Source: Ixodes scapularis (taxonomy: Eukaryota; Arthropoda; Arachnida; Ixodida; Ixodidae). From it: 64,000 nt of DNA. A program made the position numbers and the translations under genes. How positions within the stretch are numbered: the first letter of the stretch is position 1; every line of letters begins with the position of its first letter. Below are positions 1 to 13,011 of this stretch, in pieces. The DNA lies in contig NW_024609880.1 in the NCBI RefSeq assembly GCF_016920785.2, positions 58,171,817 to 58,235,816 of the forward strand, read 5' to 3'. The notes under the pieces were generated by a model that saw only the letters and a program-made list of their open reading frames with translations, was not told the origin of the DNA and did no database searches.

Positions 1-1442
1 CGCACTGATATTTAGCTAGTCTTTCCGTGCCCGCTGGCTTGCCCGATCCCCAAGAGACGTGGAAACCGCGTAAAGGTAGACGCTTAAATACGATTGCAGG
101 GCCCCTTAACTGACTGGCAAGGAAATATTTCGTAGTGTCTGAGACGGTACTTATAGTTCCGGAAAATTATTCTCGTTCATTGTGCACGGACGGCGATACC
201 AGTTTCGGTAATGGTGTTTTTGCTGCTGTATGCATTTCTTCTTACATGTAATCTTTACAGGGCCGAAGTTTTTTTTTATAAACAATTACAATTGGTAGAC
301 ACAACAAACAGCCCGGTTGAGGGACATCGCGGTGAGCTTGTCTAGAATATGCATAGGGAGGTTATCAGGAAATGATCCCTAGTACACGTCTCCGTCTTTC
401 CTTGATATATAAATTGCGATGAGAGAGGTGAGTAGTGTCAGCAAAATGAAGAGAATTGTACGCTATGAACGCACACAAAAGTTATTGACCACTCTCAAGA
501 TTAAGTGGGCAGATATCCGCCTCACAAGTCGGAATTCGATACTGTATAAAAGGTTCATGCAAGTCGCTGATTTTAAGAATAAGCGCAGGCGAGACTCCTT
601 CGTGTCCACGCGCACGAGAGGCTCACAGTGTGTCAGTGTGCAACCTCACCCCGCTCTAACAGGTTCCGTAAATAAAACGTTCACACCTGTGAAAAGGCCA
701 GTGCACTATAGGAGCTGAAACGCAAGGTCGTGGCTGCATATATTTGAACCTCTTGGTTCATGATTCGTTGATTGGGTTTCTTAACGACAAATCCTGCATT
801 CTCACTGGCGGCGAAGCAATTCTCGGGACACGCGCCAGCCTGCATTTCTTCAACTCTTATTTATTTTGGCTTGTCTACCTTTCATTAAACACCACGAGAA
901 AATAAAGTCCGGGACGAGGAAATAAAGTTGGTTGTCTTCACACTCTAAAAAAATGTTTGTTAGTTCATTTATTTGTCCATCGGGAATACAGCCAATCACA
1001 GCGAACAATAGAAGCATCCCAGCGAATGACAATGCTAAGAATACCATTAGATGCCAAGAATGCAATGAGGGCAGGGACGACGAGCAACCGTTATTTGTCT
1101 TTGTGGGTGTATGTAATCGAAAGTACCAAAACATGACAGTTTTGATACATGTTCGTATGGGTGCGTGTGCGGGCAACCAGAGAGCTGTGTGATACATTAC
1201 TCAACGCCCGCTGACTGTTCATATTAAACAAATGTATTCCATCTCTTAAAAAGTTTCATTCTTGTAACACGATAATTTCAGTTTCACACTCTTGTGACGA
1301 TAGTAAATATTTATAAGCACAGCGATCCAACCGACATCCCACAAGGCGACCAAGGATACCACGCTCACGGAAAGCCTCAGGGCTCTCAAACCACCGAGAA
1401 GCCCACACGACAGAACTTCACTTTCTACCACATTAAGAAAGT
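1..1442. other. non-coding stretch, nothing recognised
   Basis: No repeat boundary, RNA gene or convincing exon is visible. A splice-donor-like GTGAGT follows an ATG-AGA-GAG at about 419-427, just downstream of an AT-rich TATATAAA, but no supporting coding frame follows. The open frames here are short and have no recognisable domain. Confidence 0.4.
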
Positions 1443-1447
1443 AAAAA

Positions 1448-1538
<91 letters not shown>
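1443..1538. repeat. A23 tract joined to an (AT)n microsatellite
   Basis: A run of about 23 A passes directly into about 36 AT dinucleotides. Apparent proteins with I-Y repeats on both strands come only from this tract. The poly(A)-then-AT layout could be the decayed tail of a retroposon, but no element body is recognised upstream. Confidence 0.95.
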
Positions 1539-1542
<4 letters not shown>

Positions 1543-1582
1543 AGAAAGCACAACATTGATGTTCTAAAGATATATATTTCAG

Positions 1583-1814
1583 GTCGTGCAGGCAATATAG
1601 GCCAATTGGAGGCACACGGACTGGCTGGGGAGACCCTTCATATCCATTCCTCTAATTCAGGAACACCTACAATACAAGAACAGGCCATCCCCGGAAGAGC
1701 AACAAGTAGCAACAAGACAGGAAAGCGAGGAACAGCTATTACATATACATACGCTGCTGCACCTTATACCCAGGAACATTGTGAGAAATGCGCAAAACCT
1801 TCTTAACAAAGCAG
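1583..1814 (+). other. possible exon, unknown product
   Basis: An acceptor-like TATATATTTCAG ends at 1582 and a good donor, GCAG|GTAAGG, lies at 1814/1815. One frame is open from the acceptor to a TAA at 1804-1806 (about 74 codons, polar, rich in T, G and A, ending with C-E-K-C-A-K-P-S), so it would be a coding end plus a few untranslated bases. No family is recognised. The acceptor sits just after the AT microsatellite, which weakens it. Confidence 0.12.
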
Positions 1815-4080
1815 GTAAGGGGAGATCGGGAAATTTAAGAATATTACAAAAACGTTGCGCAGCTCAATATAGAATTCTAGTTCAAAACATCTGGGTCAGA
1901 ACGAACAAATGATACAGGATGAAAGAAGATGAAATCTGGAAATGTGTAAGTACGGTGTGAAGCAGTGAGGCAAGAATCAAAATGTGTGTCGAGGATGCTA
2001 AGTGTACTGAAAGGTACTCGCAACATGCAGCCGGACAAACATGCCTTCAATAAAGCGCCAAAATCCTACGTTGTCATGTGAGAACGCGAGAAAACGAATG
2101 ATGAATCAAAGTCAGCTTCAGAAGTTGGCAAAAGCATAGCAACTCGGGTGCCTAGAGTGCAGGATCCTGAGGACGTCGTTGGGTTCTGTTTGCTTAAGTA
2201 CCCCCAAAGGAATAAAAATGTATGATTAAAAAAAAACACGAGAAAAAGTTTTTTCCAAACATTGCCATAAAAAATTTTTGCTTTTATTTCCACGGACAAC
2301 GGTCACTAAAAGCTTTCCATCTGTAATCTTGGAAACGTTGGCTTTTGTATGTTCCTAAAGAAATTTATATTGTTGTTTGTGCGTGGTTGACTTTCAGCGT
2401 GTGCCTTCGGGAGCGTGGATAGGAACTAACATCCTTCTTTCGACAGCAGATTTGATAGCAGGCAGCGGCGGTAAAATGCGTTTTGCTATAGTGAGCCATG
2501 AAGCCTTGCTGCCAGGAAGAGGGTCTTTTACTTTTTTATCATTGTTTTTCATCTGATGCGATAATCTGGGGAAACATTCCACATAGAAAAACCTCGTTTC
2601 GAGTCAGCCTGGATCACTCAGTGATAACGTGGGCTGCATATTTACAAGTAGTTGTTGACACAAATGCAAAGTATTTAAAAAAAAACCTGAGCATCGATAC
2701 CGGGAAGACGTCAAACTTTCAATTAAACTACCTCGGCGTATCTCGGGAGTACGCAAAAAGGTTTTGTAGCACACATTGATAAGACGAAGAAAGAATAGCG
2801 AATTTTAGCTTTTAGTACGCTATTTTAACGCTTGTTTAAGTACGCGTTTCTTCACCACGCGTCGGTAAAGTGCGACATCAGATAAGAAAATGTTAATAAT
2901 TTCGTGAAGCCCAAATTGAAAGTTCTGGGCAAACTTGAATATCTAATTAGTTCCTAACAAACCTTTTAGGAGTGCCTCGCTGCTTTCGCGGCGGGAGCGC
3001 CTCCAGAGCACCGTTTTTTTAACTTCACTTGATAATGTCACAGCAAATTGGATCTTTTTAACGGTGGTCTTCACTTTAGAATATTTATCATAAGAATAAT
3101 TTATATCATCAAGAGGCACTAAATCACTTTTTGCGTTAGTCAATTTATAGTCATAACTCTATCTATAAGCTCAACGCATTCTAAAAAAATTTAAACATCA
3201 CATTTATGCGTTGCTGATTTATCTATTAAAATCGATGCAAACATCGAATACCTCAAAGCTATCGCAGACAGCAAAGGGCGCCGTTGGAAAAGGAGAAGGG
3301 CTTCTCCTGTGCTTCTCCTCGTCGGACGGTGTCCTCTGGTGCCAGCGATAGTTCCGCCGAAATCCACCTTTAATGCCGATATAAATAGAGAAATCGATCA
3401 CGCATGCATGTATGTTTGATATTCAAGGATGCTTTGAGCCTATAGATTGAGTTATGGCCGTTAATAGATTATTGCGGAAAGTGGTTTAGCTCCCTTTTAA
3501 GACGAGCTGGAATGAAGACGACGAACTGTAGCAAGGTTCCACTAGAATGTATTTGAATGATATTTCATCAGCCCGATCTGATGGTTTTTAAAACAGAGGT
3601 GCGAGATCTGGCACAAAATTGCGCTTTCCCTGTATTTTTCACTTTCACGCTTTCTAACATGCCTATACACGAAACCTTCAAAAACACGGAGATTCTACAA
3701 AATTAATCTAGATTTGGTAAACTTGTGTTACGACGTCATCAATTTTGTGCTATTTGACTCATGAGCCTGGCCTACCAGTTTCTCTGGGTACACGAGTATA
3801 CCATTTATTTCTACACGAGGTGTGCCTACTGGTTAAAATTGTGATTAAACTTGGTTTAGATTTTTTAATATGCACATAAACACCTTATTAAAAAAATTAT
3901 GCAAAAATTCGTAGGTATTTAGTAATACTCTGCTAGGGTCTCACATGAGCGGCAGCGACAAACTGGACGCTGACTGCAGCTTTTTTGAAGTTTGGTTGTG
4001 TATCTCGGGACAGTATCCCGAATTCTCGATTACAGTGACGACGAGTTTAGGGTACCTAAAACAGTTTCAGGGTCAATTGC
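1815..4080. other. AT-rich non-coding stretch
   Basis: No repeat termini or domain-bearing frames are recognised. Open frames are under 95 codons and look random. Short A and T runs are present (for example near 2228 and 2680). Confidence 0.4.
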
Positions 4081-4088
4081 AATCCGAG
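4081..4088. repeat. left 8-bp target-site duplication (AATCCGAG)
   Basis: Exact 8-mer next to the left terminus of the hAT-like element, repeated in direct orientation at 5775-5782. The perfect match implies a fairly recent insertion. Confidence 0.85.
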
Positions 4089-5774
4089 CAGGGTTGGGCA
4101 GTATCGCGATACAAATGTATCGCGATAGTATTTCAGGAATACATTTCGTATCTGTATTTCTGTATCGCGATACATTTTTTTCACCAGTATCTGTATTTCT
4201 GTATCGACATACATTTTGAATGTTCCTTTGTATCGCGATACAATCAGGGTAAAATGTATTTCGTTACATTTCTTGAGAAATACTCCCCCCCCCCCCCTAA
4301 GAAAACAAAAATTCGAACACTTTTTTTTTTACTTCTGAGGGCACCTGGGTCAAGGAGATGCTGGGGCATTGTTACCATGCTGACCAAGGTTCCTTCCGAT
4401 TCTCCGAACTATTTTTCTATGCGTCCTCTTCTCTCTTCTGAGAACTGTTGCGCAGTCGGGGACTCGGAACTAGGTGGCGTGCCAGGAGTGGAGACAGAGC
4501 ATCTTCTGCCGCAGGTCCTTAGGTGGGGGTTTCTTGAGTCATTGTTTTCGGGCATCCAAAGCCCGCTGCTAACCTACTCTCTTGCCTTAACGTACACAGT
4601 ACACCCACCCGGCAAAGCTGAGTCACAGTCCGTTGGAGCACGAGCCTGGCGGTGGTTGACTTGAAATAGTAGGATAACTCGCGCAGTGAAGTTCAAAAAA
4701 TATTTGAAGGCGTGTGCGGCTGCGCCCGTAATATTTCACGGCTCAAGGGTACGTCATCAGCCGACGTGAAAGTGACTCGCTGCTCTGGTGATCCAAAACC
4801 CAGGAAGGAGGTCAGACGTGTCCTCGCTGTGCCGACCCAGACTTCGTACACCTGCGACTCGTCTTGAACGCGCTGTTTCTCGGAGAGCTCGCACTTCTGC
4901 CGGCAATATCAGATCGGAATCCACGAGGTCTCTATTTGGAGTACACAAAGGCGAAACTTGATGACTGCAATTCATGCGTCGGTGGCGGAGGGTCAGCAGG
5001 AAGCACCACAACAGGGATGCCACCGTATCGTTTTATCAACCTTAACAGAAAATAAGGCGTGTGTTCCAGGATGTTTCAAGTGGTCCACCATTCTCGAAAA
5101 TACTACACGATCTTCAACGAGGTAACCTACGACGAAGTACGTATTGTCCTTTCATACAGCAGCGTGTTAAAGTTTCATGTTCAAGCCAACACCTACAGAT
5201 AAAGAATACCAGTTCATTCCACCGTGACGCCATGCGAGAAATGTTGTCAGAGGCGTCCTTATTTGACTGGGGCGTGGTGACGTTTTGATTGGATTTAGGA
5301 TGACAGAGAATTTATTTAAAGGTCAAAGTCTTTTCGCATCCCTCGTCAGACGGACAGGATGTCAGGGAAGGGACCACGGTCAGTCCTTGATGGAACGTTT
5401 TTCTGAGCACATTGAAGACTCTTCGTCGTCCGAAATCACTACCTTCAAGGCAAAGTGCCAAGCCTACGAGAAAGAAATTTCAGGATCAAAAACTTCCACT
5501 TCCAACTCCAAGCTTCGTTTAATTTGGTCTCAAATAAATTTTAAAAATGTATTGCAGTATCAGTATTTCTGTATTTTTATTTCTGCCCTCCCTAAAATGT
5601 ATTCCTGTATTTGTATTTCCAAATACTTTTTGCCTCTATTCAAGATGTATTTCCGATACGTATCGCGATACACTTTTACAGATATATTTCAGTATCAGTA
5701 TTTTAGGTACTATTTTAAAGTATCCCAGTATTTGTATTTCCAAATACATTTTTGAGTATTTCTGCCCAACCCTG
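4089..5774 (+). mobile_element. non-autonomous hAT-like DNA transposon with 8-bp TSD
   Basis: Seen directly: the left end begins CAGGGTTGGGCAG, the right end is its inverse CTGCCCAACCCTG, and the identical 8-mer AATCCGAG flanks both sides (4081-4088 and 5775-5782). A short CAGGG terminal inverted repeat with an 8-bp target duplication is the signature of the hAT superfamily. Both subterminal zones (about 4100-4270 and 5540-5770) are packed with TGTATTTC and TATCGCGATACA-type motifs, which in hAT elements are usually transposase-binding repeats. The 1.2-kb interior (C13 tract at 4285-4297; frames of up to 156 codons at 5285-5755) has no recognised transposase motif, so mobilisation in trans is inferred. 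Orientation is arbitrary. Confidence 0.85.
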
Positions 5775-5782
5775 AATCCGAG
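5775..5782. repeat. right 8-bp target-site duplication (AATCCGAG)
   Basis: Direct copy of 4081-4088 next to the right terminus CCCAACCCTG. Confidence 0.85.
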
Positions 5783-8700
5783 GCTACTAGGAGACCTCTC
5801 TTTTTTGCCTCTACTTCGTTCACGACTAAGCTTACAGGACGGTGGAGGTCACATCCTCTTTGGACAAGTCAACTCTCGGACTTGCACTACGTCCCTCAGC
5901 TCTCTGCGCCTATACTTGCTTGCAGAGAGCGGGGCCAGGCAAATGCAATGTGTTAATTGCTCCTGCGAGTACGCACTTCCTGACTTGATAAGAGCTAAGC
6001 TCAGTCAGATTTTAAATTCAAACACTAGAGCGAGGAACTATCTAAGCATTTTAGCCACGGAAGCGACTTCCTCGGCACGAGCCCTCTAAGGCTTCTGTAT
6101 TACTTCCTTAGCCTTTGCTGATATCGGGAAAAGCATCGCATTGAAGAGCAGTGAATTTGCAAGAACACGCTTTTCATGGCACGCGAGCTCATAGACTAAA
6201 ACTTACGCTTGTTTGAGTTTTCGTACGAGACGTGAGGCAATTATACGGAATCGTTTTCTGCAGTTATAGAAACACAACTTACATCTTGAACCATATTGCA
6301 ATAGTTGTCAACCTGAAGTTTCAGCAAGGGCGCAGTAAATCACTACAAAGGGGCAGTTTTAGAAAAGTAATAAACTTCTTCAGGTGAAATGTATTTGTAA
6401 AATGGCCGGTATATAGTAAATAAATGAATAAAAAGAATATTATATGAATATTTTAAAACAATGGTGCTAATAATAAAAACCAAAGCAAGCAAAACTTTGT
6501 CCTGCCAGGAACCTCATATGCAAAGAGCATGACAACCAGAAAGATTTTGTATAACAATGAGCGTTCCTATTGCAGATCTTGCGAATTTGGGCTCGCGTAT
6601 GTATACATGCATGTAATTTGCATTTCCTCGTGGGTTGTGTAATTATATATTCCGTGCCCGCATAGAAAAATAAAGTGAAACAGGCTTGTCGTGAAACCCG
6701 TTAGAGACTGAGTCCTACTATTGTTCTTAATATGCCGTTTCAAATTAAAGCGAGAGATTATCACTAGGCGTACGTTCATCAACCCTTCTATTCGCTCCTT
6801 TCCGTGTTTACTCTTCTCTTTTATTTTAATTGTTTACTTGGACTTTACGAAAGTAATACTTCGATTCGAAAGAACAAGACGCACTGTTTGCCTGGTCTGA
6901 CACCAATTTTGTATCTGCAAAAAACGACAGTGGCTTTATTTAAGTGTTTTAAACGCTGTAATGACTCATGTTTATTTTATTTTACCTTAAACAGCACAAG
7001 GACTAAAGGCTGTTATAACATAAGAAATGCAGAAGAAACCTCATTACCCGAAATATCTTTTTTTGTTCCAAATCCGCCAAAACGCATTGTGCATAAGGGG
7101 AGCGTTCTCATTTACGATAAGGAAAGAAGGACATTCAAGGCAAAGAGACAACACAATTTTTCTGGACGTCAATAGTGAAAAAAAAGAAAACAACATAATG
7201 CTGACAGAGATCGTCTTTCTTATCGTGGTGTCAAAACAAATGATACGTTTATACTTGACAGCGTAGTGACGCCATTACTCTCAGCAAGTTTGTAGACGGA
7301 GCCCCTTTTTGCCTTTGTATACACTACAGCGTTGAGCTCGGATTGGGCAAAAATGGGCACTGACAGAAGCGTAGTTAAAAATCAACACGGTAAGAGAGTG
7401 GCCGAAACTTTCATATGAGTTTGCTCATAAAACCAAGGTATGTTCGTGTCTCTAGGCACCACTTCACTCAAAATGAGGAGTGAACAAAAGTGCGCCTTTT
7501 TTCCATTTTTAAGTACTCCTTTCACCTGGGAATGCGTTAAAGTATGTTTTCGTGTCTGTGAGCTTTGATCATCTCGCGGGTTCAGCTATTTTCGCAGCAG
7601 TGGCTGCGCTGAAAGGAAGCGCATTTCGGCAGGCCAGTGTACAAGGCAAACGCAGTGGGCTCCATTTTCAGTGAATATATATTTCATGAATGACCGCATT
7701 TGAGGCAGTGACAAGACTGAGATGTTAATAACCATTTTTAAGAGTTCTCAAATCAACTTAGACGTATGAATGCTTACAGAACTTGGAGTTGGGCAAGAAC
7801 CATAAAAGGAGGAATCGGTGGTCATTTAGGGGCCCCGTTCTGTGTCAAGTTTAGAAGCAAATCACATTCGCAGATAAACCTTACCGTTACATATTGTATG
7901 ACAAAAAGGGTTACCCCATTCACATCGCATTGATAGAGGAGGACCAGTGATGGAATAGTTCACTTTCATCCGATATTCTCATTCACATATTGGATCACGA
8001 ACCAGGTCTGTCGACTATAAAGCTAGCCGATCATTCACAAGCCGTAAAAAGAGAAGTAAATAAGTATGACGGCAGGATAGCTGTCACATCAAAGGCATTC
8101 AGAAGCAACATTTTTTTTGTTGTTGTTTTTTGCCTAGCTGGCACGATACACCAGGGTCATAGAGAAACGCGCGAAGGTCCACAAAACTCCTTAAACGAAA
8201 CCCTCAGGAAGGAGATGCCCTATTTTTAGAAGACAATCGTTCGCAGTCTTTTACACGATATATGTGAGTCGGGAAAAGCCATAAAGTGGTTGATTTTATA
8301 ATGGATTTTCTGTATTTTTTAAGGATACGCTATACTTGAAAGAAATGCGGCATCTGCAAGGAGGTGTAGGCCAGCTGCGTCGTGGTCCGTTGGGAGTTTT
8401 TTTAAACGTTCTTTAAAATGTTAAAAATATGACGGATATTCCAACAGGCGTGTTTAAAACTTGGCTAACAGAAGCTTTGTGCACGGCACGCCTACCTAAA
8501 TAATTCGGGGTCTCGATGCACTCCTGCGAGGGTTTAATAAATGTGCATGTTCCCCGGGCACCGTGAAGTCGTTTATTTTCGCTGGGTACATTTTGGGCAG
8601 GGTTTGTATCTCCCGCGTTCTTACCGCTGCCTAGCAGAGGCGGTCGTCCTCTTTCAGAATCTTGAAATAGTGAAAATCCTCAAAACGTCGCGCTCTGAGA

Positions 8701-10366
8701 ACGAAGATACTGCACGCCGCTGAAAAAAAAAAATTTCCTTAATTATAAAACACCGAACGCGGCTCTCGTGCAAGCGTAGGAGCATTAAAAGGGCGGAGAC
8801 TCCTCCATATTCAAAAAGTGAGTGTTAAAAGCGATAGGCGGGATGGTATGTAAGGTGAACCTTAGGTTACATAAGTTAAACAAGCGTAGGCTACAGGGAA
8901 TGTTTAAGGATAGGCTAAAGCTTTTTCGACGAACTTCCTCTGTGTATTACATGGCCTAATTTCTCTTATCTAAAATAATTCAAGATTATAAAGGAAGCAA
9001 GTGAAGCTATGGTGACAACAGATCCTAAGTAACATTTGATGTTGTCTGCCTAATCAAGGCTGAATGTGATCGAGGTTTCTCCGACAAGGATGATGTTCTG
9101 TTTTAACATGCTGTGGTCTGGTTTGTCTGAGGGTAGTCTTAGAAAAGAGTTCGTGTCGCGCTGTTCAATCGCATCTGTATTCGTAAAAAAAGGCTGCGCA
9201 TAATTGCAATTTTCGGTTCTGTGTTGCCTTGGGAACGAAGGTTGAACTCGCGCCATGAAATGGCGATATTAAAGTCTACTTTAGTGCCACTTCTATTTTG
9301 TCAGATTTGCCACACGTTAACTGAACCAGGGGAGATATTATTTGGTTTAACTGTGCAGATATACATGTCGTTTATTGTTTGCACATTCGCTAAGAGTTTG
9401 CGTTTTCTTATTTATTCTTGAAATGTAAAAGGTAAATTTAATACTTAGATTAAATTAGTAAAATACCATGCATAATTTGCTGATAATCGCATTACACACT
9501 AGGGGTGATATACTTGTGAGAAAAAAACTTTCGTGAAGAAAAAGTCTAGTAATGTGAATTCTGCAGTTTGGGAAGCATTTACAAAATGCAGATCACCAAA
9601 TTACAAACATTTTGTTAAAATCGTCTATCTTCGGCTATCCGACATAAATATCACTTGTTGCTGAAAAGTTAAAGACGTCCTACTTTGAGCAATTCTCTAA
9701 AAGTGCAGCAGAGAATTTCAATGTCCCAGGAAGAACACCAAAATCGTGTTACAGCCAAGAACCCCTCTCAAAACCGTTGGTCGAATCTGGACAAGTGCCT
9801 ACTCAACATCGATAAAAAGATATTTTTTTCCGTCTTGAAATGTACACAAAAACCCAGTAAAACAACAGTACCCCCAATATAAAAAGGTGACCAAATATAA
9901 CATAAAAGCTCTCCAAGCATATGCAAAAAAGAAACATTCCAAGCCCCGTCATAACGTGGTCAACGGGAGGAAACAGAATGTCTTCATGATATTCTTCGAC
10001 AGCGCCAACACTACCGTCCGTAAAACACAATGTCGAATATAATGGCGCTAGTAATAAATTCATATAAAATAGAAGAGAAACAAGGATGCAGATAGAAAAA
10101 TGAGGGAAATTGCCGCGAGCGAACGTGCACCTGCAACAGATCGCTTTGAGTTTTGGGAAGTGAAGGGAGAAAGGGTCTTAAAGTAAATTCACGCAGCACG
10201 TCGAAAGCAGGCAGTCGATCATCAGACATTCAGCGATAAATTTCATACCTACGGGTTCCAGTTCCTTTTTCAGGGGCCTTCATTCTAAACGACAGGCGTT
10301 TTTTTCAAGCACCCTGTACTTAAACTACGGACGTCAAAGGAAGAAAATCCAAGATTAACCGCTTAC
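5783..10366. other. AT-rich non-coding stretch with isolated splice-like signals
   Basis: No mobile-element ends or RNA genes are recognised. On the minus strand around 6230-6320, an acceptor-like tract ending CTTCAG is followed by a short open frame (V-D-N-Y-C-N-M-V-Q-D...) that stops at TAA about 23 codons on. It could be a short terminal exon, but this is too weak to call. Open frames elsewhere (for example 6804-7175) carry no motif. Confidence 0.35.
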
Positions 10367-10405
10367 CGTTTTCCCTTTATATGCTTACCGATCTGTGCTT
10401 CGCCG
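10367..10405 (-). other. possible 39-bp exon, unknown product
   Basis: On the minus strand a strong acceptor (pyrimidine tract TTTTTTTTTGTGATTCAACTCAG) precedes 39 bases that end at donor AAACG|GTAAGC. One frame is open and reads G-E-A-Q-I-G-K-H-I-K-G-K. An internal second donor (GATCG|GTAAGC) would leave a 17-base micro-exon instead. No neighbouring exon is linked, so it may be chance. Confidence 0.15.
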
Positions 10406-12471
10406 CTGAGTTGAATCACAAAAAAAAAGCTTTCCTTTGATACATTTTGCGCAGTGCCCATGAAATATTTAGCAGTTTCCAAATTGGGTAATAAATGCTT
10501 GGCCGGGTATGCCATGGGGTTTTATAAAAAAAGGAAATGGCGGTTGTCCTTGTAACAAGACCGTTAACTAATTCCGTTTTGTTTTATATTTTTGGTGACT
10601 GTACCTTGCAATTTAATATTTGGGCTGCCTTCTTTAAGCGTTGAAGGTGCTACAGAAACATATGAAATATACACGTGAAAGAGTAGGCGTTCATGACAAC
10701 AATTAATAGCTAGCTATAGGCAAACATTTGCGCAATTTCGGCTGCGTGTACGCATTTATGTATTTAAATATCTGAGTCCTGTCGACTAGTGTTGTATCAG
10801 CAGGGGCACGAACTTGTTTTGAAACCCGTACTCAAAATAGTGAGTGACCAAATATTGTTCGGAAACATTATAAGAGTAGAGATGTTTTGGTGTGACGATG
10901 ATTGAAAACCTGTTCTGTAACTCTGCCAATTATCTGATAAAAAAACATAATTGAGTTGTGCACATTTATACGTTATTGACAAAATAATATTGGAGAGTGA
11001 AACTGAGGTCTGGTTTTTAGCTCACACAAATTTATAGATCTGAACATCCTGGTTTCAGTAGAATGCGGGCGATTGGTACTTCTCATAAATATTTATCGCG
11101 AAAAGCGAGAGATCTGGATCCTTCATTTAGAACATGCAGCTATGTCATTATACTCGACGTCCGACGAGCGATACAGATTTTTTTTCTGATCGTGAGATTA
11201 ATAAGCAGATATGTAGACAAGCTAACTTAGTTTTTGTTACCAATTGCTCCTCAAATGGGGTTTGTACAAGATTCTCCCCGAAAGGGACGCGAGAGGGGGG
11301 GGGGGGGGGGGGGGGGCGGGGGGCGTATACATATATTTGGAAGGGGTTTTCAAAGGAGACTATTGAAAAAAAGCTGTCTGCCCCCTACGTCCAATATTTC
11401 ATAATATCCTACGAGGGAACTATATAAAATATTATATGATTTTTTTAAAATTGACTACTCGACGTCCATTTGATGTTTAGCCAGGGTTGTTTACCATGCT
11501 TTTTTTTAGCAGGTGGCACATAAATTATATTGTTTCATTTATCCTGTTTTAATAATTGTCCAATTAGCAATATCTTTTTTTACAAATGCGGCGCACGACA
11601 CACAAAATAACTGGAGTCTTTTATGTGTGTAATACATATATGAGGCAACGGATAATGTCTAGAAACTTAAAAGGGCGAAGTTCGCTTATAAAACTACATA
11701 ATTTTCAGATTTTGTTATACAAATCATTTGTATAGAATTGTGCGATATGAGTCGTATGGGGGAATATGTTTCTTTGATGTATTTTTTTCAAGTAAGGGAG
11801 TAGCTAAATTTTAGCATTTAACACGTAGGGATGTTGAGGTGTCTTGGAAGTATATAAATCACTACTTCTCACCTTTATAAATTGCCAAGTGAGATTCTGA
11901 GAGTAAGCAGCACTGCTTGGCGTCACTAGTGCGTGAGTTCTTTTTCGCCGTACAAGTATCTTCCTAATAATCAAAATATTTTTTTACGATCTACAAATTT
12001 TCACATAAACACTCTGTCTTCGTACGACCATCATTGCGTAAAAAAAAAGTTTTGGTAATATGAATGCTCATGCTTTACTTCCGGAAACGCATTTTTGTGG
12101 TAATGCGGTCGGCATCTGACATGTCGACTGTAGACGCAGGAGGTACATTTCTATTTATTCGGAGCTACACCTGATAGATGACGTAAAACATATTAAATCG
12201 ACGCTGGCAGGTGTCGCTCAGTATATGCCGGTGTATCGTCCTTTTTTTGCTGGATTTTGCTGCAGACGTATATTCGCCAATTAAGGACAATTTTGAATAA
12301 ATCACGAGTCGCCTGAAGCCACGGCTGAACAATTTTGTTTTCGTATTAACTTGAACAAGGAATGCGATCAAGCTAAAAAATGAACTCAACAATGATTTGT
12401 CTTTATCCGGCAAATGCAAATCTCTTTTCACCTGAGCTGTGAATAATTAAGGTTGTCAGCTCAAATATTAG
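10406..12471. other. AT-rich non-coding stretch
   Basis: Contains the G tract described separately and otherwise only short random frames and T/A runs. No repeat boundary is recognised. Confidence 0.4.
11295..11323. repeat. G-tract simple repeat (G22-C-G6)
   Basis: A homopolymer run of 22 G, one C, then 6 G. Long G runs recur in this window (18145, 20586, 22746, 26253, 36763) and can form G-quadruplexes; exact lengths may be unreliable because of sequencing slippage. Confidence 0.9.
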
Positions 12472-12791
12472 GACGTTATCGCAGAAGGTGACGTGGGTGC
12501 ATTCGTGAACGAACATCCTGGCATATCCCAAGTCGCGGAGAGCACTATTGCAGTAAAATCTGTCAGGGTCATAAAGACGGGAGCAGAACGTGAAAAATCA
12601 TGGGCGCTGACATCGGCGGTCCCGACCGAAAGAGCGAGAAAGAGAGCGACCGAAGTACGCAGTAAAGAAGCAGACGAAAGGTTAGGCGTGCTCGTATTGC
12701 CGCGACAAGTTGAAGTTGCTCGTGCTCTTGTCAACTCCATTCAGCTTTTTTTACTTTTTTACAATGCGGGATTCCGGTGCGTTCCTGCAAA
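12472..12791 (+). other. possible coding exon, 106 open codons, unknown product
   Basis: An acceptor-like CTCAAATATTAG ends at 12471 and a donor, GCAAA|GTAAGC, lies at 12791/12792. The frame is open for the whole 320 bases, and its first stop (TAA, 12793) lies just beyond the donor. The product is rich in E, R, A and V, with a charged centre (E-R-A-R-K-R-A-T-E-V-R) and no recognised domain, signal peptide or membrane segment. The opposite strand is also open for about 90 codons, so the frame may reflect base composition or an unrecognised repeat. GC content is higher than in the flanks. Confidence 0.25.
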
Positions 12792-13011
12792 GTAAGCTAA
12801 AAAAGAACAAAGAACAAACCTTAAAGGTGTTGTGTTTTTTTTTTTCTGTTCATATTTATATTAAGGCGTTGCCAGCAGTATGGCCCCAATAGGACCGCCA
12901 ACTTCGACCACCGATGTCCAATTCTATGCCCCGCAGTTTCCAAAAGGCCCCAATTCATGGGGCCTTTTCTCTAGATTATTATATCAACTTTATGAGACCT
13001 GTAGATCACAA

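Noticed and set aside
1294..1806. 170-codon protein including an I-Y repeat tract
   Set aside because: The middle of the frame is the A/AT microsatellite; only the part after 1583 is kept as a weak exon candidate.
6198..6322. Two minus-strand splice-like exons near 6.2 kb
   Set aside because: The implied intron would be about 25 bases, too short, and the alternative single exon is only 23 codons.
12942..12968. AAAAGGCCCC hairpin followed by a T run, resembling a rho-independent terminator
   Set aside because: The sequence is from a eukaryotic genome with no bacterial genes; intrinsic terminators do not apply.
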